From Syngnathus acus (lineage: Eukaryota; Chordata; Actinopteri; Syngnathiformes; Syngnathidae): a DNA stretch of 64,000 nt. The stretch covers positions 1,146,912 to 1,210,911 of the forward strand of contig NC_051102.1 in assembly GCF_901709675.1 (NCBI RefSeq), in the 5' to 3' direction. Positions within the stretch are counted from its first letter, which is position 1; every line of letters begins with the position of its first letter. The position numbers and the translations under genes are program-made. The notes under the pieces were generated by a model. The model saw nothing but the letters and a program-made list of their open reading frames with translations. It ran no database searches and was not told where the DNA came from. Shown in pieces: positions 1-14,400 of this stretch.

Positions 1-815
1 ATTAAAAAAATATTTCACCAAAAAACTATCAGTGATTCTTATTAAATACGACACTGTTATGATGAATAACATTTTCCATCACTTCAGTGCCTGCAGGTCA
101 GATTTATGAAATATGTTTATCTAATGAGGCGAAATCACATCCAACGGCAAACATTCTGACCAAATACATCATCTTGAAGAATCAGCGAAAGAATACATCT
201 AAATAAAGTAATAAAGAAATCAATAGTATTGTCGGTTTCCCTTTTTTGCTAGTGCATCATAGTCTGGAGTAAAATTTGTTGTGGTAATTCTTAGGATAGA
301 GCCGAGGTGTCGGTCCGTTAACCTAGATCTGTGACGGGCTTTGTTGACGTTCATGTGGCTGAACGTCTTCTCACACACGTAGGTCGAGCCAAATTGTCCA
401 CTCTTTTTTAACATTCGGCACTCAGTGACCACCTTTCTTTTCTTCGGGCCACTCATTTTAATGGAAGGATTCCAGGGGAAGGTTTGTGGGTGGCATTAGC
501 GTAAAGCTGTATCTGAAAACTCAGCGTGCGAATTACGAGAATATTGACGTCACAGCCTACACTCGAAATTCGGCACTGATAGATGAAATTACTACATACT
601 ACTGAGTACGCACACGCACCGAGGTTTCTGACACGGCTCCCGGGTGTAAATGCGCGGGCGGGCGCTTCCCCATCTACTGGGGAAACATAGTAATTGCAGG
701 GAAAATGACCCAAAAAAAAATTAATAATACAATTTATTCAGGTTTGGCGGGCCGGATTAAACGGCCCTGTGGGCCGGATGTGGCCCGCGGGCCGTAGTTT
801 GCCCATATCTGATCT
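1..815 (-). mobile_element. hAT transposon fragment with transposase C-terminus
   Basis: The 3'-terminal part of a hAT element, cut by the window edge. The minus-strand frame at 220-456 resembles the C-terminal dimerisation region of hAT (GTF2IRD2/ZBED-like) transposases: it contains TYVCEKTFSHMN followed by RHRSRLTDRHL and [10 protein letters not shown]. The right part (735-810) is the same GC-rich terminal sequence (GGGCCGGATGTGGCCCGCGG) that ends the complete copy at 7786-9075. No ATG-to-stop transposase gene survives. It lies in an intron of the GPR158-like gene, or just upstream of the part visible here. Confidence 0.75.
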
Positions 816-2475
816 AAATGCACAATTTGTAAAGTAGCAAAAAAAAAAACAGTCTTCATCGAGTGGGCAACAAATAAAGTTGTAACAAAAGCAGAATGGA
901 AGAAAAAAACAAAAACAAAAATGGGAAAAGGGACACTAGAAGCAACTCAAGATCACAAATAAAACGACTAGCAAAATCTAACTAAGGAAGCACAAGAAAG
1001 AAAGAAAATCATGGACTTGGGAATATGAAAGAGAGGAAATAAAGCTTCTGAAAATAAGAGCAAACGATCACTCCAAAACAAAAGCAACAATTACATCATG
1101 AAAGAAAAATTGAGAATTTTGATAAATGACTGCATTTGTCACACTGACAATCTGAAATAATTGCCACTTTTTTAAATGGCCAGATAGAGTTGAAAAGTTG
1201 ACGGCAACATTTTTAAAGGAATCAAAACCAAGAATCAAATGTGGACTATGTTAATTATTCTAAGTGAAAATTTGTGACGCCCCCTACCCAAAAAAAAGAC
1301 TAAAAAGTAAACATAGCCACCACCACCACCGATGTGTGTATTTATACTTTTTACGTCAAATTTTAATTACAAGTTAAAAAATTCCCGTCTGTCTGAAGGT
1401 AAATAAATACTAATCAGAAGAATCATTTGAGCACCAAAGGCATGTGCATCTTTTGATGTGGCTGGAGTATTATCTTGCACCTGTTATTTCTTGATGCTGC
1501 AGCAGTTCACCCTCACGTGATGAATGTGAGTTTGCATCCATCCATTCTGTTTCCCCAGGTGGATAAAAGATACCAAAAATAGCTTTCCCCAAATATGCTT
1601 CCACTCTCCTATGTGCACAACTCGAAAAGCCGTGTTCCTTTTTTTCTGCACTTGCTATCATCCCGCTACCTTTTAAATACGACTCTACCTTTCCCCGGGT
1701 TCTCTTCAACCCACCTTGATGTCTTGCCTCTTCGCCCGTACAGTTACACAGAAAATACAGTTTGTGTCACAAGCGTCCTCAGCCACAAGCGTCCTCAGCA
1801 GCTGCTCCATTCTGGTGCTCAATGCATTTTTAAACAGTCCATCAAGTTCTAGCACTGCTTGTTTTAAAAAATACAGTACATCCGCTGATTAATTGATGGA
1901 GGAGGCATAGTTGGTTGAGTGCAAACCAAAGAGGGCCACCGTTCCCTGTGGGTGATATAAAAAATCTCCAGTGACTTAGTGCATGGAGGAAAGGGCGTGA
2001 CACTGTTTGTCTGCTTGACTCTGCATGTTTGTGTTTAGAGTAGACAGAAAGACGGATGGCCGATGAGTGTGTTTACGAGGCTGAAAAGATTTGAGAATTT
2101 GTAAGGAGTACAACGTAGAGTGCCTTAATTCTGCCTGCTGTGAGATGGTGTCGTGGCTCTGTCATGTGGCTGCAATGGCTGCTATGAAGACAGACAGATC
2201 GAGAAAAGGAAATGCAAATGAAAACAACAGGGTTATAATTAAAAACAAACACAGACATTTTGTCATCTGAATTGACAAGCTAAAAAGCAGCAAAAAGCAG
2301 TTTTTTATTTGTTGTCGTGCTTCTTTTGTTTTATTTTATTTATTTGGTGTTTTGGGGGAAACTCTTTTTTTATACAATCATTAATATAAATTTGTTTGGT
2401 GGTCAACAAACAAAATCCCATCCATGTCATTTCATTTGAATTCTATTCTTTGAAGGTGTGGACTATGTGTTGCAG
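816..2475. other. Intron sequence upstream of first visible GPR158-like exon
   Basis: AT-rich unique DNA. I see no exon, RNA gene or clear repeat in it. The exons encoding the receptor's extracellular domain and TM1-TM2 are not in the window and must lie further upstream. Confidence 0.5.
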
Positions 2476-5400
2476 GTTATGATACTGTACTTTCACCCGA
2501 GTGTGTTCCGTTGTATCCTCCTGAGATGGGTTCGCCTGCTGGGGTTCGCCATCATGTATGGCACCATCATCCTTAAGCTGTACAGGTAAACTATCAAATA
2601 TAAAAATATTGTAGTGAAAATATTGTTGGAGTGCAAAACAGCAAATTTGAACTTTCACTTTATATCATACAAAGTCTCTACTCAGACTCACACTTGTTTC
2701 TGTGTGAGTGCTTCATGAGGTCAGCTTGGTCAGAATGTTCTCCATCTCCTCGTTTGAGCTGTATTTTTTTTTTTCAGAGTGCTAAAGGTGTTCTTGTCAC
2801 GGACGGCACAAAGGACACCCTACATGACAAGTTGGCGAGTTCTGAGGATGCTGGCAATAATCCTATTGGTGGTGTTGTGGTTCCTGGTGGCCTGGACTTC
2901 TGCTGTGTGCCAGAACCCGGAGCTGAGTCGGGCCTTAATCACGGCCGGCTTTTCATCGGAGGGGTTGCAGTTTAGTATGTGTCTGCTTGACCGCTGGGAC
3001 TACATGATGGCTGTCGGTAAGTGAGTTCAACAATGTCGTGTGTTTTGAGTGTAAAATGTGTGCAATGCATCCCGCATCCGAAAAAAAAAAAAAAAAATGA
3101 CCCCCCAATTATCTGTCATTCTCGGTATTGGTAAATATTTGAGTACTCTGTCTGAAAAAAAACGGTGTTAAGTGTTCCTAGAATTCTCAATTGTTTGGCA
3201 TCTAGATAATTCTGCTATAATGTCAGATAATACGGTTTTATTTAAGTGCAAAAAAAGTGTTCTTGTATCCTGGAGGAAAGAGCAGAATCGTATACTGAAG
3301 ATGAAAATGAAGTAGCTGTCAGAATCTCACACAGCAGGGACTTTGAATAGAATGAGTGACGTTAAATACGACAATATCTGTATGCATGTATTGTAAGCAG
3401 AACAGGAAATGAGGGAGCAGCTAGTTGCTATGGCAACCATTGAGCACACACTAATGTGTTGATCTTATGCTTCCAACAGGAAGTCCCCTGCTAAGCTGCT
3501 TCTGGAAACTGTCATAGTCATAAAATTACCTTTGTGACTTGGCCTTTGTTGTAATATTGCCAACGAGGGAACACTCATCTGTCTATAAAGACTTTTTTTT
3601 TTCCCAGACTCTTAACAATAGACACGAGAATATCAGCAGTAAACAAGCGTCTGTTTGATTTGTTGCGCTACAAGAGGAGCTCCCTATGCACCCTGAGACG
3701 AAGTAGCGTATCGTTTGATGATTATTAGACAGATTCTTTTCAGGATTAATAATAGACTCAAATTGATGGACTCTATAGATTTGACAGTAGAGTTCATAGT
3801 GCCATTTGGAAAGCATAAATCAATAAATTATAATAAATAAATAATATGAAGAAAATAATAAATCAAGAAATTAAATAAATTAGAATGCAGCAAGTTTTAT
3901 ATGTGTTGCTAAAATAGACCCAAGTAAAATGGAGTTTGCATGTTCCTGTGATTGAATGCTGACTATAGTTCAAATAGGTATGTAAGGGGTTACTCTAAAA
4001 TAACTGAAATTATTTGGGCAGTGTTTCCACGTCATTGGAATTCCATTTCTTCGTTTTGCTTCCTAGCCGAGTTGCTCTTTCTGCTGTGGGGTGTTTACCT
4101 GTGCTACGCCGTGCGAACGATTCACTCAGCCTTCCACGAACCGCGCTACATGGCGGTGGCCATCTACAATGAGCTCTTCTTATCGGCCGTCTTCCACATC
4201 ATCAGGTGGGCGGACAAAGCTATCATGAAATAAACAGCAAAATCTCAATTTACCTGTGTTTTCACATTTAAGAACATGCAGAGGTCTGAGTCAGATTTCA
4301 GGAATGAAAGAGAAAGGTCTCAGAAACAAATCAGTCGTGTTTACAGAATTACAGCGGGAGGTCTTCAAGATTCAAGAGTTTTTTATTCGCCATGTTTGAG
4401 CGTGCCAAACAAGGAATTTGACTTCGGTAAATCACACCCTCTGTTCAACATTTAGGTGACTAACAACACTCAGGACATGTGAAAAATGGCAAATATTCTC
4501 AAACATCCCCTGATCTTAAACTCCCAAAAGGGCAAGGAAAAACTCAAAACTCCAGCTAGGGGAAATGAGAAACCTTGAGAAGAGACCACAGATGGGAAGG
4601 TCCCTCTTCCAGGATGACCAGGCTGCAATGGATGCAGAGAGGACACATAGTACAAACAGTGTAGACAAATTCAAAAAAGGTGTGGAGAGCAGGATGTTAT
4701 TGCACAGTGATGACTCTGAGACTCTAAGAGTGGTGTGAGTTCATCAGAGCAACAGTCTGGGGGAAGAAGCTGTCTCTATGTCTGCTGGTTTTGGTGTACC
4801 GAGCTCTATAACGCCGTCCGGAGGGGAGTAGTTCAAACAGACTGCAACCTGGGTGAGAAGGGTCTGTAGAGATGTTCCTTGCACGTTTCCTGGTCCTGGA
4901 CAGGTACAAGTCTTGGATAGATGGGAGGTTGATTCCAATGATCTTCTCTGCAGTCCTGATTGTCCGTTGCAGTCTGTGCTTGTCTTGTTTGGAGGCCGAT
5001 CCAAACCAGACAGTGATGGAGGTGCAGAGGACAGCCTGGATGATGGCAGTGTAGAAGGTCTTCAGAAGCTCTCGCGGCAGGTTGAACTTCTTGAGCTGTC
5101 TCAGGAAGTACAGCCTCTGCTGGGCCTTCTTCCGGACAGAGTCTATGTGGCCGGTCCATTTCAGGTCCCGAGAGATTGTGGTTCCCAGGAACTTGAAGGT
5201 GTCTGTGGAGAGAATAGTATTACTGCGGATAGTGAGGGGTAAAAGTGGTGAAGGGTCACGCCTGAAGTCCACTGTCATCTCCACGGTCTTGAGCGGGTTC
5301 AGCTCCAGGTGGTTTTGGCTGCACCAGTGGACCAGCCGCTCCACCTCCTGTCTGTACGCAGTCTCATCACCGTCCTGGATCAGTCCGATGAGAGTGGTGT

Positions 5401-8400
5401 CGTCTGCATACTTCAGGAGCTTCACAGGAGAGTCACCTGAGGAGAAATCATTGGTGTAGAGAGAGAAGAGCAGTGGGGAGAGGACGCACCCCTGAGGGGC
5501 TCCAGTATTGGTGGTCCGGGTGTCAGATGTGATGCCCCCCAGCCTCACACGCTGTCTCCTGTTGGTCAGGAAGCTGGTGATCCACTGACAGGTGGAGGCA
5601 GGCACCGCAAGCTGGATGAGCTTCTGTTGGAGGATGTCAGGAGCGATGGTGTTGAACGCCGAGCTGAAGTCCACGAACAGGATCCTGGCGTACGTTCCTG
5701 GGGTGTCCAGGTGGTGCAGGATGTAGTGCAGTCCCATGTTGACCGCAATCACCGCATCATCCACTGACCTGTTTGCCCGGTAGGCAAACTGGAGGGGGTC
5801 AAGCAGGGGGCCCGTGACATCCTTCAGGTGGTTCAGCACTAACCTCTCGAAAGATTTCATGACCACAGATGTCAGTGCGACAGGTCTATAGTCATTCAAA
5901 CCTGTGATGGCGGGCTTCTTGGCCACTGGAACGATGGTGGAGCTCTTGAAGCACGAGGGCACCTCACACAGCTCCAGAGAACCGTTGAAGATCCGTGCAA
6001 AGGTGGGCGCCAGCTGCTCAGCGCAGACTTTCAAGCAGGAAGGTGACAAGCCGTCTGGGCCCGGTGCCTTCCTGGTCTTTTGTCTCCGGAACATCTGGCG
6101 CACTTCCTCCTCGCGGATCTGGAGTGCGGGCGCGGCCTCTGCAAGAGAGAGAGTGGGTGACAACGATGATAGAGGTGTGGACAGAGCAGTTGTGGGGAGA
6201 GGTGAGTATGTAGATTGTGCTGCAGGAAGTCCCGTTGTGTGGGAGGACCGATCAAACCTGCAGTAGAACCTGTTTAGCTGGTTAGCAAGCCTTGGGCTCT
6301 CCACAGGTTCGTTTCTTGTAGCCCGTGATGCTCTGCAGACCTTTCCACACTGTTGAGGGATTAGGATTGGCAGAGAGGTGTCTCTTCAGGTTCTCCCCGT
6401 AACGCCTCCTGGCTTTCCTGACCTCTCGGTTCAGTGTGTTTCTGGTCTGCTTGAACAGGTCGCGGTCGCCGCTCCTGTAGGCCTCCTCCTTGACTTTGCG
6501 CAGCCTCCTGAGGTTCGGTGTAAACCAAGGTTTGTCGTTGTTGTACGTGCAGAAGGTCTTAGTCTGCACACACAGATCCTCACAAAAACTGATGTATGAT
6601 GTGACAGTGTCAGTGAGTTCATGCAAGTCTGAAGTTGCAGCTTCGAAAACTCCCCAATCGGTGCAGTCAAAGCAGGCTTGGAGGTCCTGCCTTGACTCCA
6701 CTGTCCACTTCCTCACAGTCCTCACCACAGGCTTAGAAGTTTTTAGTTTCTGCCTGTAGGCCGGGATCAGATGAACTAGACAGTGGTCCGAGAGTCCTAA
6801 AGCTGCACAAGCCGCAGAGTGGTATGCATCCTTGATCACGGTGTAGCAGTGGTCCAGAGTCTGTGCCCCTCTGGTGGGACACGTTACGTGCTGTCTGTAT
6901 CTGGGGAGTTCGTGTGCGAGGTTCGCCCTGTTAAGATCACCCAGAACAATGATTAGTGAATTTGGTAGAAGTTTCTCCATGTCTGTTACCTGGTCAGCCA
7001 GCATCTGCGTGGCTTCACTCGCACGTGCGTGTGGTGGAATGTAAACAGCCGCCATGACGATCGAGGAGAACTCCCGTGGTGAATAGAACGGCCGGCAGTT
7101 TATGAAAAGTGTTTCTAGGAGAGGGCTGCAAAACTCTTTCAACACCGTGACATCAGTACACCAACGTTCATTAATGTAGAAACAGAGAGGTCATCTTAAA
7201 AGTTGTCATGTCTCAGAAAAAAGTTTGCCGTATTTATCCCATTGCACTATTCAACTTGAGGCAAAACCATCTATTCAATTGTATTGGAAAAAATAATTAA
7301 TAACCTTTCCACTAAAAACGGGTTGCCCGCATAAATAAATAAATAAATAAATAAATAAATGTTTTCAAAATGATGAAAATCTATACAAATAGGCACATAG
7401 GTGAACCGTGAGAGTATTGTTAAAACTCGGGCAATGCAAAAAAAACATACAAGTATTATTTTACAGCCAACCAATGAGAATAAACATTTTGTTGTTAAAT
7501 GTATACTGTAAAATACTGCGTTTTTTTTTTTTTTAAAGTTGAGAACCCCTCATGAAGTAATGGTAATTAGAACGTGTAAACTTCTAGTATTTGCAAGATG
7601 TACACTTTACATTGTAGGGTGGTCTCATTTCTTCAGTGTTGTCCCAATAAAAATATATAATCCAAGAAATATCAGGGCTGCACTGACATATATATATATC
7701 CATCAAGTTTCACAGACAATTGGATGACATTAATATTGTTGATTTATCAAGCAAAATGACCTGTATGAAAACTCTTGTGTTAGCTCAGGGGTGGGCAAAC
7801 TTTTCGACTCGCGGGCCGAACTGGGTTCTAAATTTGGACCGGAGGGCCGAACCAGGAGCAGATGGACGTAGTGTTTGTGTGAAGTAATATAAGCGACCTG
7901 TAAAGGTCATTGCATAAAAGATTTTGGCCTTTAGTATGTAGTAAAGCATGGATATTCAAAACAAGTTTTTTTGAAAACAAATGCATTTATTAACAGCATT
8001 AAAAAAAAAATCACTAAAAAACTGCTATCAGTGATTCTCATAAAATACGACACTATTATTATGAATAACAGTCTCCATCACTTCAGTGCCTGCAGGTCAG
8101 ATTAATGAAAAATGTTTATCTTATGAGATCACATCAAACAGCAAACATTCTGACCAAATATATCATCTTGAAGAATCGGTGAAAGCATACATCCAAATAA
8201 AGTAATCAAAACGGCAACACGGTGAGGGGTATCTGAACATCAGAGCAGAGTTTTAACTCACAAACACCTGGTAACAGAGGTGAGGAAACGGGAAACACTT
8301 CCTTAAAGTAAGCGTTAAGAACTTTACAGGTTAAGATTAGTCGCAAACAGGTGGTGCATCAATGTCCTTGAGCATCCTGCATTGTTTGAAAATGAGAATG

Positions 8401-11400
8401 GTCGCTAGTTTCAATCCCTGCTATGTGTACAAATCATATTCAAAATGCATTTTTTTACAACAAACTTGAGAGCCTCCCCTTCATTTTCAGTGGGAACAGT
8501 GTTGTTGGTCTCCCTTTTTTGCTAGTGCATCATAGTCTGGAGTAAAATTTGTTGTGGCAATTCTTAGGAGAGATCCGTTTACCTCGATCTGTGACGGGTT
8601 GATGTGGCTGAACGTCACGTCGCGTACGTCGAGCCAAATTGGCCACTCTTAACATTCGGCACTCACTTCTTTTCTTCGGGCCACTCATTTTAATGGAAGG
8701 ATTCCAGGGGAAGGTTTGTGGGTGGCTTTAGCGTAAAACTGTATCTGAAAGCTCAGCGAGCGAATTACAAGAATGCTGTCGTCACAGCCCACGCTCTAAA
8801 TTCGGGACTGATACAAATAGAGCGCGAGTGCGCCATGTCCGTACTACTGAGTACGTACGTACACGCACTTGTGAGTGTGCACCGAGCTTTCTGACACGGC
8901 TTCCGGTAGTAAATGCGCAGGCGAGCGGTTCCCCATCTACTGGGGAAACGCAGTCATTGCAGGCAAAATGACCAAAAAAAAAGTTTAATAATACAATTAA
9001 TTCAGGGTTGGCGGGCCGGATTAAACGGTCCCGTGGGCCGGATGTGGCCCGCGGGCCGTAGTTTGCCCACCCCTGTGTTAGCTAGTTGACACGTAAGAGT
9101 GCAAAAAAAAGCATAGAAGGAGCTGGAGAGCTCATTAAGTTTACTGACAAAAAACATGCACAACTTTGCTGCAAAAGTAGAAGTGCAAGCACACTGTCCA
9201 AACAAGACAACGGACAAGGATACCCTGACAGCCGCTGCCAGGAACCTTGGGACAAAATGTAGCAGAACTAATCAGATAACAAGATGCATGTGGGAGAGAG
9301 AATGCAGCATTGGACGAAAGCACAAAGGAAGGGGCGAGACCTGCGCTTGTGGCATTTTCCACTTGTTCACTCTCTAGTTCATGTGCTTTCCAAACATGAA
9401 TAACAAAGGACAATGAATGCATCAACTGTTTTATATGCAGCATCCCAAATAGTTGAAGCATATTAACAGATCCAAACTTCACATGAAGGGGAAAAAATAC
9501 TCTGGTCTACAATAAGCAATATACTGGCCATACATTTTGATTCTGATTTAACATACTTGTTTGGTTTGTCACCTATTTAGTAGGGGTGTAAATCGCGGGT
9601 TTTGTCACGATACGATATCATATCGATACAAAGAAGCACGATACGATATTTGCCGATATCTTAAAGCCTGCTGTGATTCATTCACTATACATCACGATAT
9701 AGTGCTCTACGATCGATATAGAACAATATCCTGATTTATAACAATTCATACGCAAAATCAACAAGGTACTGCAAACTCTTTATTTAGGAAATTACAAGAG
9801 TAGTGTAGTATACAAAGTGCTTATTTTAACACTGAACTTGATCAAATTCCTATATTTTTTCTCATATAAGTAAGTAAAGAAAAATGAATATTCTTTCTTT
9901 TTTTGTAATACCATTAACTTTAAAGTGCATTACTGAACTATTTAATTACAAAACAAAAATAAGTTCTTTATAATGAATGTAGTAAACATTACACCTTGAC
10001 CATATGTTCTAATCCAAATGCAAAAAAAAAAAAACATTCTTTTGCAATACCAGAGAACTATACACTAACTTCTTGGACACTAGCCATAGCACCAGCCCAG
10101 GAGCCGCGTAGTTGTCGGCTCCCCTTTCACGTGCCTGCTCTGCTCACAACACAACACGCCGCGCACTGCTCCCGGAAAGAGGAAGCAAGCAACAATGAAC
10201 TGGATTTCAAAATAAAGTCGCGTCTAATGTCCGAGGTCAAAAACGGGCGATATAGATCGATGTTTACGTTTAGCATCGATGCCAACAAATCGTAGAGCAT
10301 TATATCGATTAATCGATGTGTATCGATGAATCGTTACACCCCTACTATTTAGTACAATGTAAACATCACCAGCCAGATATTATTTACAATAGTCTAAATG
10401 CCTTAACAAAATGAACAATATGGAAGGGTTAAATCCTTCAAATGTGTTTATAGTTGTGGAAACACTAGTGATGTCTGACAGAGCAGAATTCAAAGACTGC
10501 AAAGACTCTGCTGATCTGGCTTTTAACTTTGACAGAAAATTTGTGTCGCTGCAGGTTCTCTGTGGTGCCCAGCCTTCACCCTGACTGGATGCTGATGTTG
10601 ATCTTCGCTCACACTCATCTAACTGTCACCGTGACTGTGGGAGTGCTTCTTGTTCCAAAGGTATCACTCCATTATCTGTAATTAATGAACTGTGCCCACC
10701 TCTGGTTCAGCAGATTGTAAGTCTTGGAGGCTCTTTGGAATAGTTTTGGCTCATCCTTTATTGCACTTTAATCATTTCAGGTTCCAAAGGTGAAGCGAAG
10801 TGTAATGACTCTCATAATCAACACAAGGGGGCTTCCATAATTGCTGATGCTGAATTGCAGCTTCTAATCACAGCAGTAGCTCGTGTGATGGAAGTAATCT
10901 GAAGCATACATTGACAAAAGCATAAAGAAGCACACTTGCATCCTGCGCTGGAAACCCATTCAAATGGCGTTAGACATTATTGTAATTTCGCTAAGCACCC
11001 CCATGGTAGTATTTATATGCAATCTCTTACGTCTGATGGAAAACATTTAATCGCCCCGCTGTGTGATAAAAGCAGTACACCATCAACGTTCCCACTTCTT
11101 TCATTCGGTCTCAATTAGGCTCCTCAGACATTGCAGTCAGTCGAGTAGGCTGGGATAATGAAGCGCAACGGGAAGCTCACGCTGCATCTGTTTCTCAGGC
11201 TGGCCTAAATATCGCTTTCACTGCTCAAGAAGAACTTTCATTACACCATCATCTATGTCACGTGTCAAACTCAAGGCCTGGGGGCCTGTTCCGGTCCACC
11301 ACATCATTTTATGTGGCCCGCAAAGACAGCTTGTGTATCAACTCACTATTTCTTGTTAAAATATCAAAATTGTAAATTGTCTTTCAGTGAGATATTGCAA

Positions 11401-14400
11401 AAAAAAATTTAAACCCCACTTCAAGATCATTAATGGCCCCACGAGGGAAACCATAACTACAATGTAGCCCGCAACAAAAAATGAATTTGACACCCTTGAC
11501 TACCTTCATGTGACTGAATTCTATGTACAGTGGAACATCAGTATAATTGACTAAATGGAGGGACAGGTAGGCGGCTCGGCGGGGCACTGGGTAGCACGTC
11601 CGCCTCACAGTTAGGAGGGTGCGGGTTCGATTCCACCTCCGGCCCTCCCTGTGTGGAGTTTGCATGTTCTCCCCGGGCCCGCGTGGGTTTTCTCCGGGCA
11701 CTCCGGTTTCCTCCCACATCCCAAAGACATGCTTGGTAGGCCGATTGAAGATTCCAAATTGTCCCTAGGTGTGAGTGCGAGTGCAGATGGTTGTTTGTCT
11801 CTGTGTGCCCTGCGATTGGCTGGCAACCGGTTCAGGGTGTCCCCCGCCTACTGCCCGATGACGGCTGGGATAGGCTCCAGCACACCCGCGACCCCCGTGG
11901 GGACTAAGCGGTTCAGAAAATGGATGGATGGATGGAGGGACAGGTTATCCGACTGCCCAATCCTTTTTTTCACGGTATAAAAAATATCCAGTACAGTACA
12001 AAATTACTGTAAAAAAAACAAAACAAAAAAAACGTTTGAAAATAATATTTATTCAAACTTGCATGCTGGGGTGGCAACAAACATTTTTTTGAGAAGGCTA
12101 TTATGACATCATCTTATATGATATACAGCATAGGCTACACAACAAACTTATAAATAACAAGCTTGTGTGAAGTTAATTTGCAATATTAGTATTGACACAA
12201 AGCTGATGCAGTTTTTCTTCGCGGGCCACATAAAATGATTTGGTGGGCCATATCTGGCCCCCGAGCCTTATGTTTGACACCAATCTGTGCATGCAATACA
12301 TTATTATGTGTGAAATACCAGTAGAAATTCTCTTTCGACCAGACTAATGGACCTTATTGAAGGCTGTGCATTTTTACTGGTTTCACATTAGCGTACCACA
12401 AACTCTGTTAAGCATTTCCGGTGAAAAGGTTAGATGGCATAATGTTTCCGCGGTCAATAAGTAACAAGATTAGAAAAATGTATTCAGTCATTTTGTTTTT
12501 CTAATAATAATAATAAAATATTTGCAGTGCTCTTGTTCTGGCCAATGTTATTAGCAGAAATGGCTCATTTGTCTAAATAGAACAAATTTAATTTCAGACC
12601 AGAAAGCTTTTCAATTTCCGACGCTCCATCTAGCATATTTACTGCAGGAAATTATTGTTCGGCGCCGTCACACCTCAGATTCCCTTTGCAGATATTTTTG
12701 ACATCGTCATTACAAGGACAAATAGTTTTCTTTTTGGTTACAATGTCACGGTACTCTTTGTCTTAGTTTTTGTCCAAGGAGACTCAAGCTCGGGATGATA
12801 TTGCCACTGAGGCGTACGAGGAGGAGCTGGACATCGGAAGGTCTGCTTCTTACATTAACAACAGCATTACCTCAGCGTGGAGCGAGCACAGCTTGGACCC
12901 TGAGGACATACGGGTGAGGAAACACACATTCATGATCTTTCACATGCTCTTTCTGCTGCTTCAAAAATGCTAAAGAAAGTCACAGGACAAGACAAACAAT
13001 AGAAATAAAAAAACATGGATGACCTTTCTCAGGAGGAGTTGAAAAAACTCTATGCCCAGCTTGAAGTCTACAAACGCAAAAAGATGCTGGCCAACAACCC
13101 GCATCTCCAAAAGAAACGCAATTCCAAAAAGGGCCTCGGTCGTACGCTGATGAAAAGAATCACGGAGATTCCGGAGACCATGCACATACACCGCCAGTGT
13201 AGCCGAGAAGATGGCAGTGAACACGGTAGCAACCGCAGCACTTTGAGGAGGAACCACGTGGAGACCAGTCAGCATGGTGAGATCTTGGTGCTGGGACTTT
13301 ACTGTAGCTATGTTTCTTAAATTGGAAATGAGTACGTATGATTGTGTTAATAATTTTAAAAAGTCACACATAATAATAATCTCATAATAATCTCCCTTTA
13401 GGAAAACCTCAAGAAGATTCCCTCAAGAGCAAAGTCATAAGCCTGCAGAAGTCGCTGAGCTATGATCACGTTTGTGAGCAAGATGATGAAACAGGAAGTC
13501 AAAGCGGCTCTGTGGCAGGGGACAAAATGACTCCGGTGGGGAATGGCGGAGAGTGTTCTCTCCTCGGTTCCCTCATCGGTCGCAAACATTACAAAAAGCA
13601 GCAGGAACCGGTCGCCCCGCCATCAAAGCTGGAAGCAGCAGAGTCCACCGAGTCGGTTCCACTCTTCTGGAAGTCGGCGAGCGTTCACAACCTAACGCAC
13701 GAAAAGAAACCCGTGCACCTGCGCACCTCCATCATGCAGAAGTCTCTCAGTGTGATTGCCAGCGCCAAGGAGAAGATGCCCGGGCTCAGCAACAAAACAC
13801 CAAGTGTGGAAGATGCCAGCAAAAAAGGGCTGAAGGGGCAGGAGGGGAGGATGTTGTCAGAAGTGGATGAGACTCCTGAACATTTTCCCAAAATGATCGT
13901 CAGCCAGTCCGTGGAGTATTCCAAGACACCTCTGAAGATGGGCATCATGAAGCAGCAGGTATCTTAGGATTGCTGCAAAATAGTTGAGGCCTTCACGCTA
14001 ATTTCTTTTCTCCCTTGATTCTAGGTGAGTGGTAGCCAACCGTCCATTTGCTCTGAAACCGGCAGGAACTTGTACGATGTGTCCGAAGTTTGTCAGTGGG
14101 AGATGGAAGAACCTCAAACGCCTTCTGAAGCCAAGACACAGAAACACGTGTCCATCGCCCCAGAGGAAACCGGCGGAGGCCGAAGAGGAAGTAGCAGCTC
14201 CGGCGTCGGCAAATGTAGTCGCTCTCAGCAGAGACTGAAATCTGGGCAGTCTCCTTCAAACAGACGACGCTCCAAGGATAAAGGAGGGGAAAGGGAGGAG
14301 AGCAGGGAAACACGGAAATCTCGCGGACCCAAGTCGCCTCTGCCGCTCAAGCCAGATGTGAGCCCCTGGGATTTTGAGGAGCAGCCTATGCTTGGTAAGC

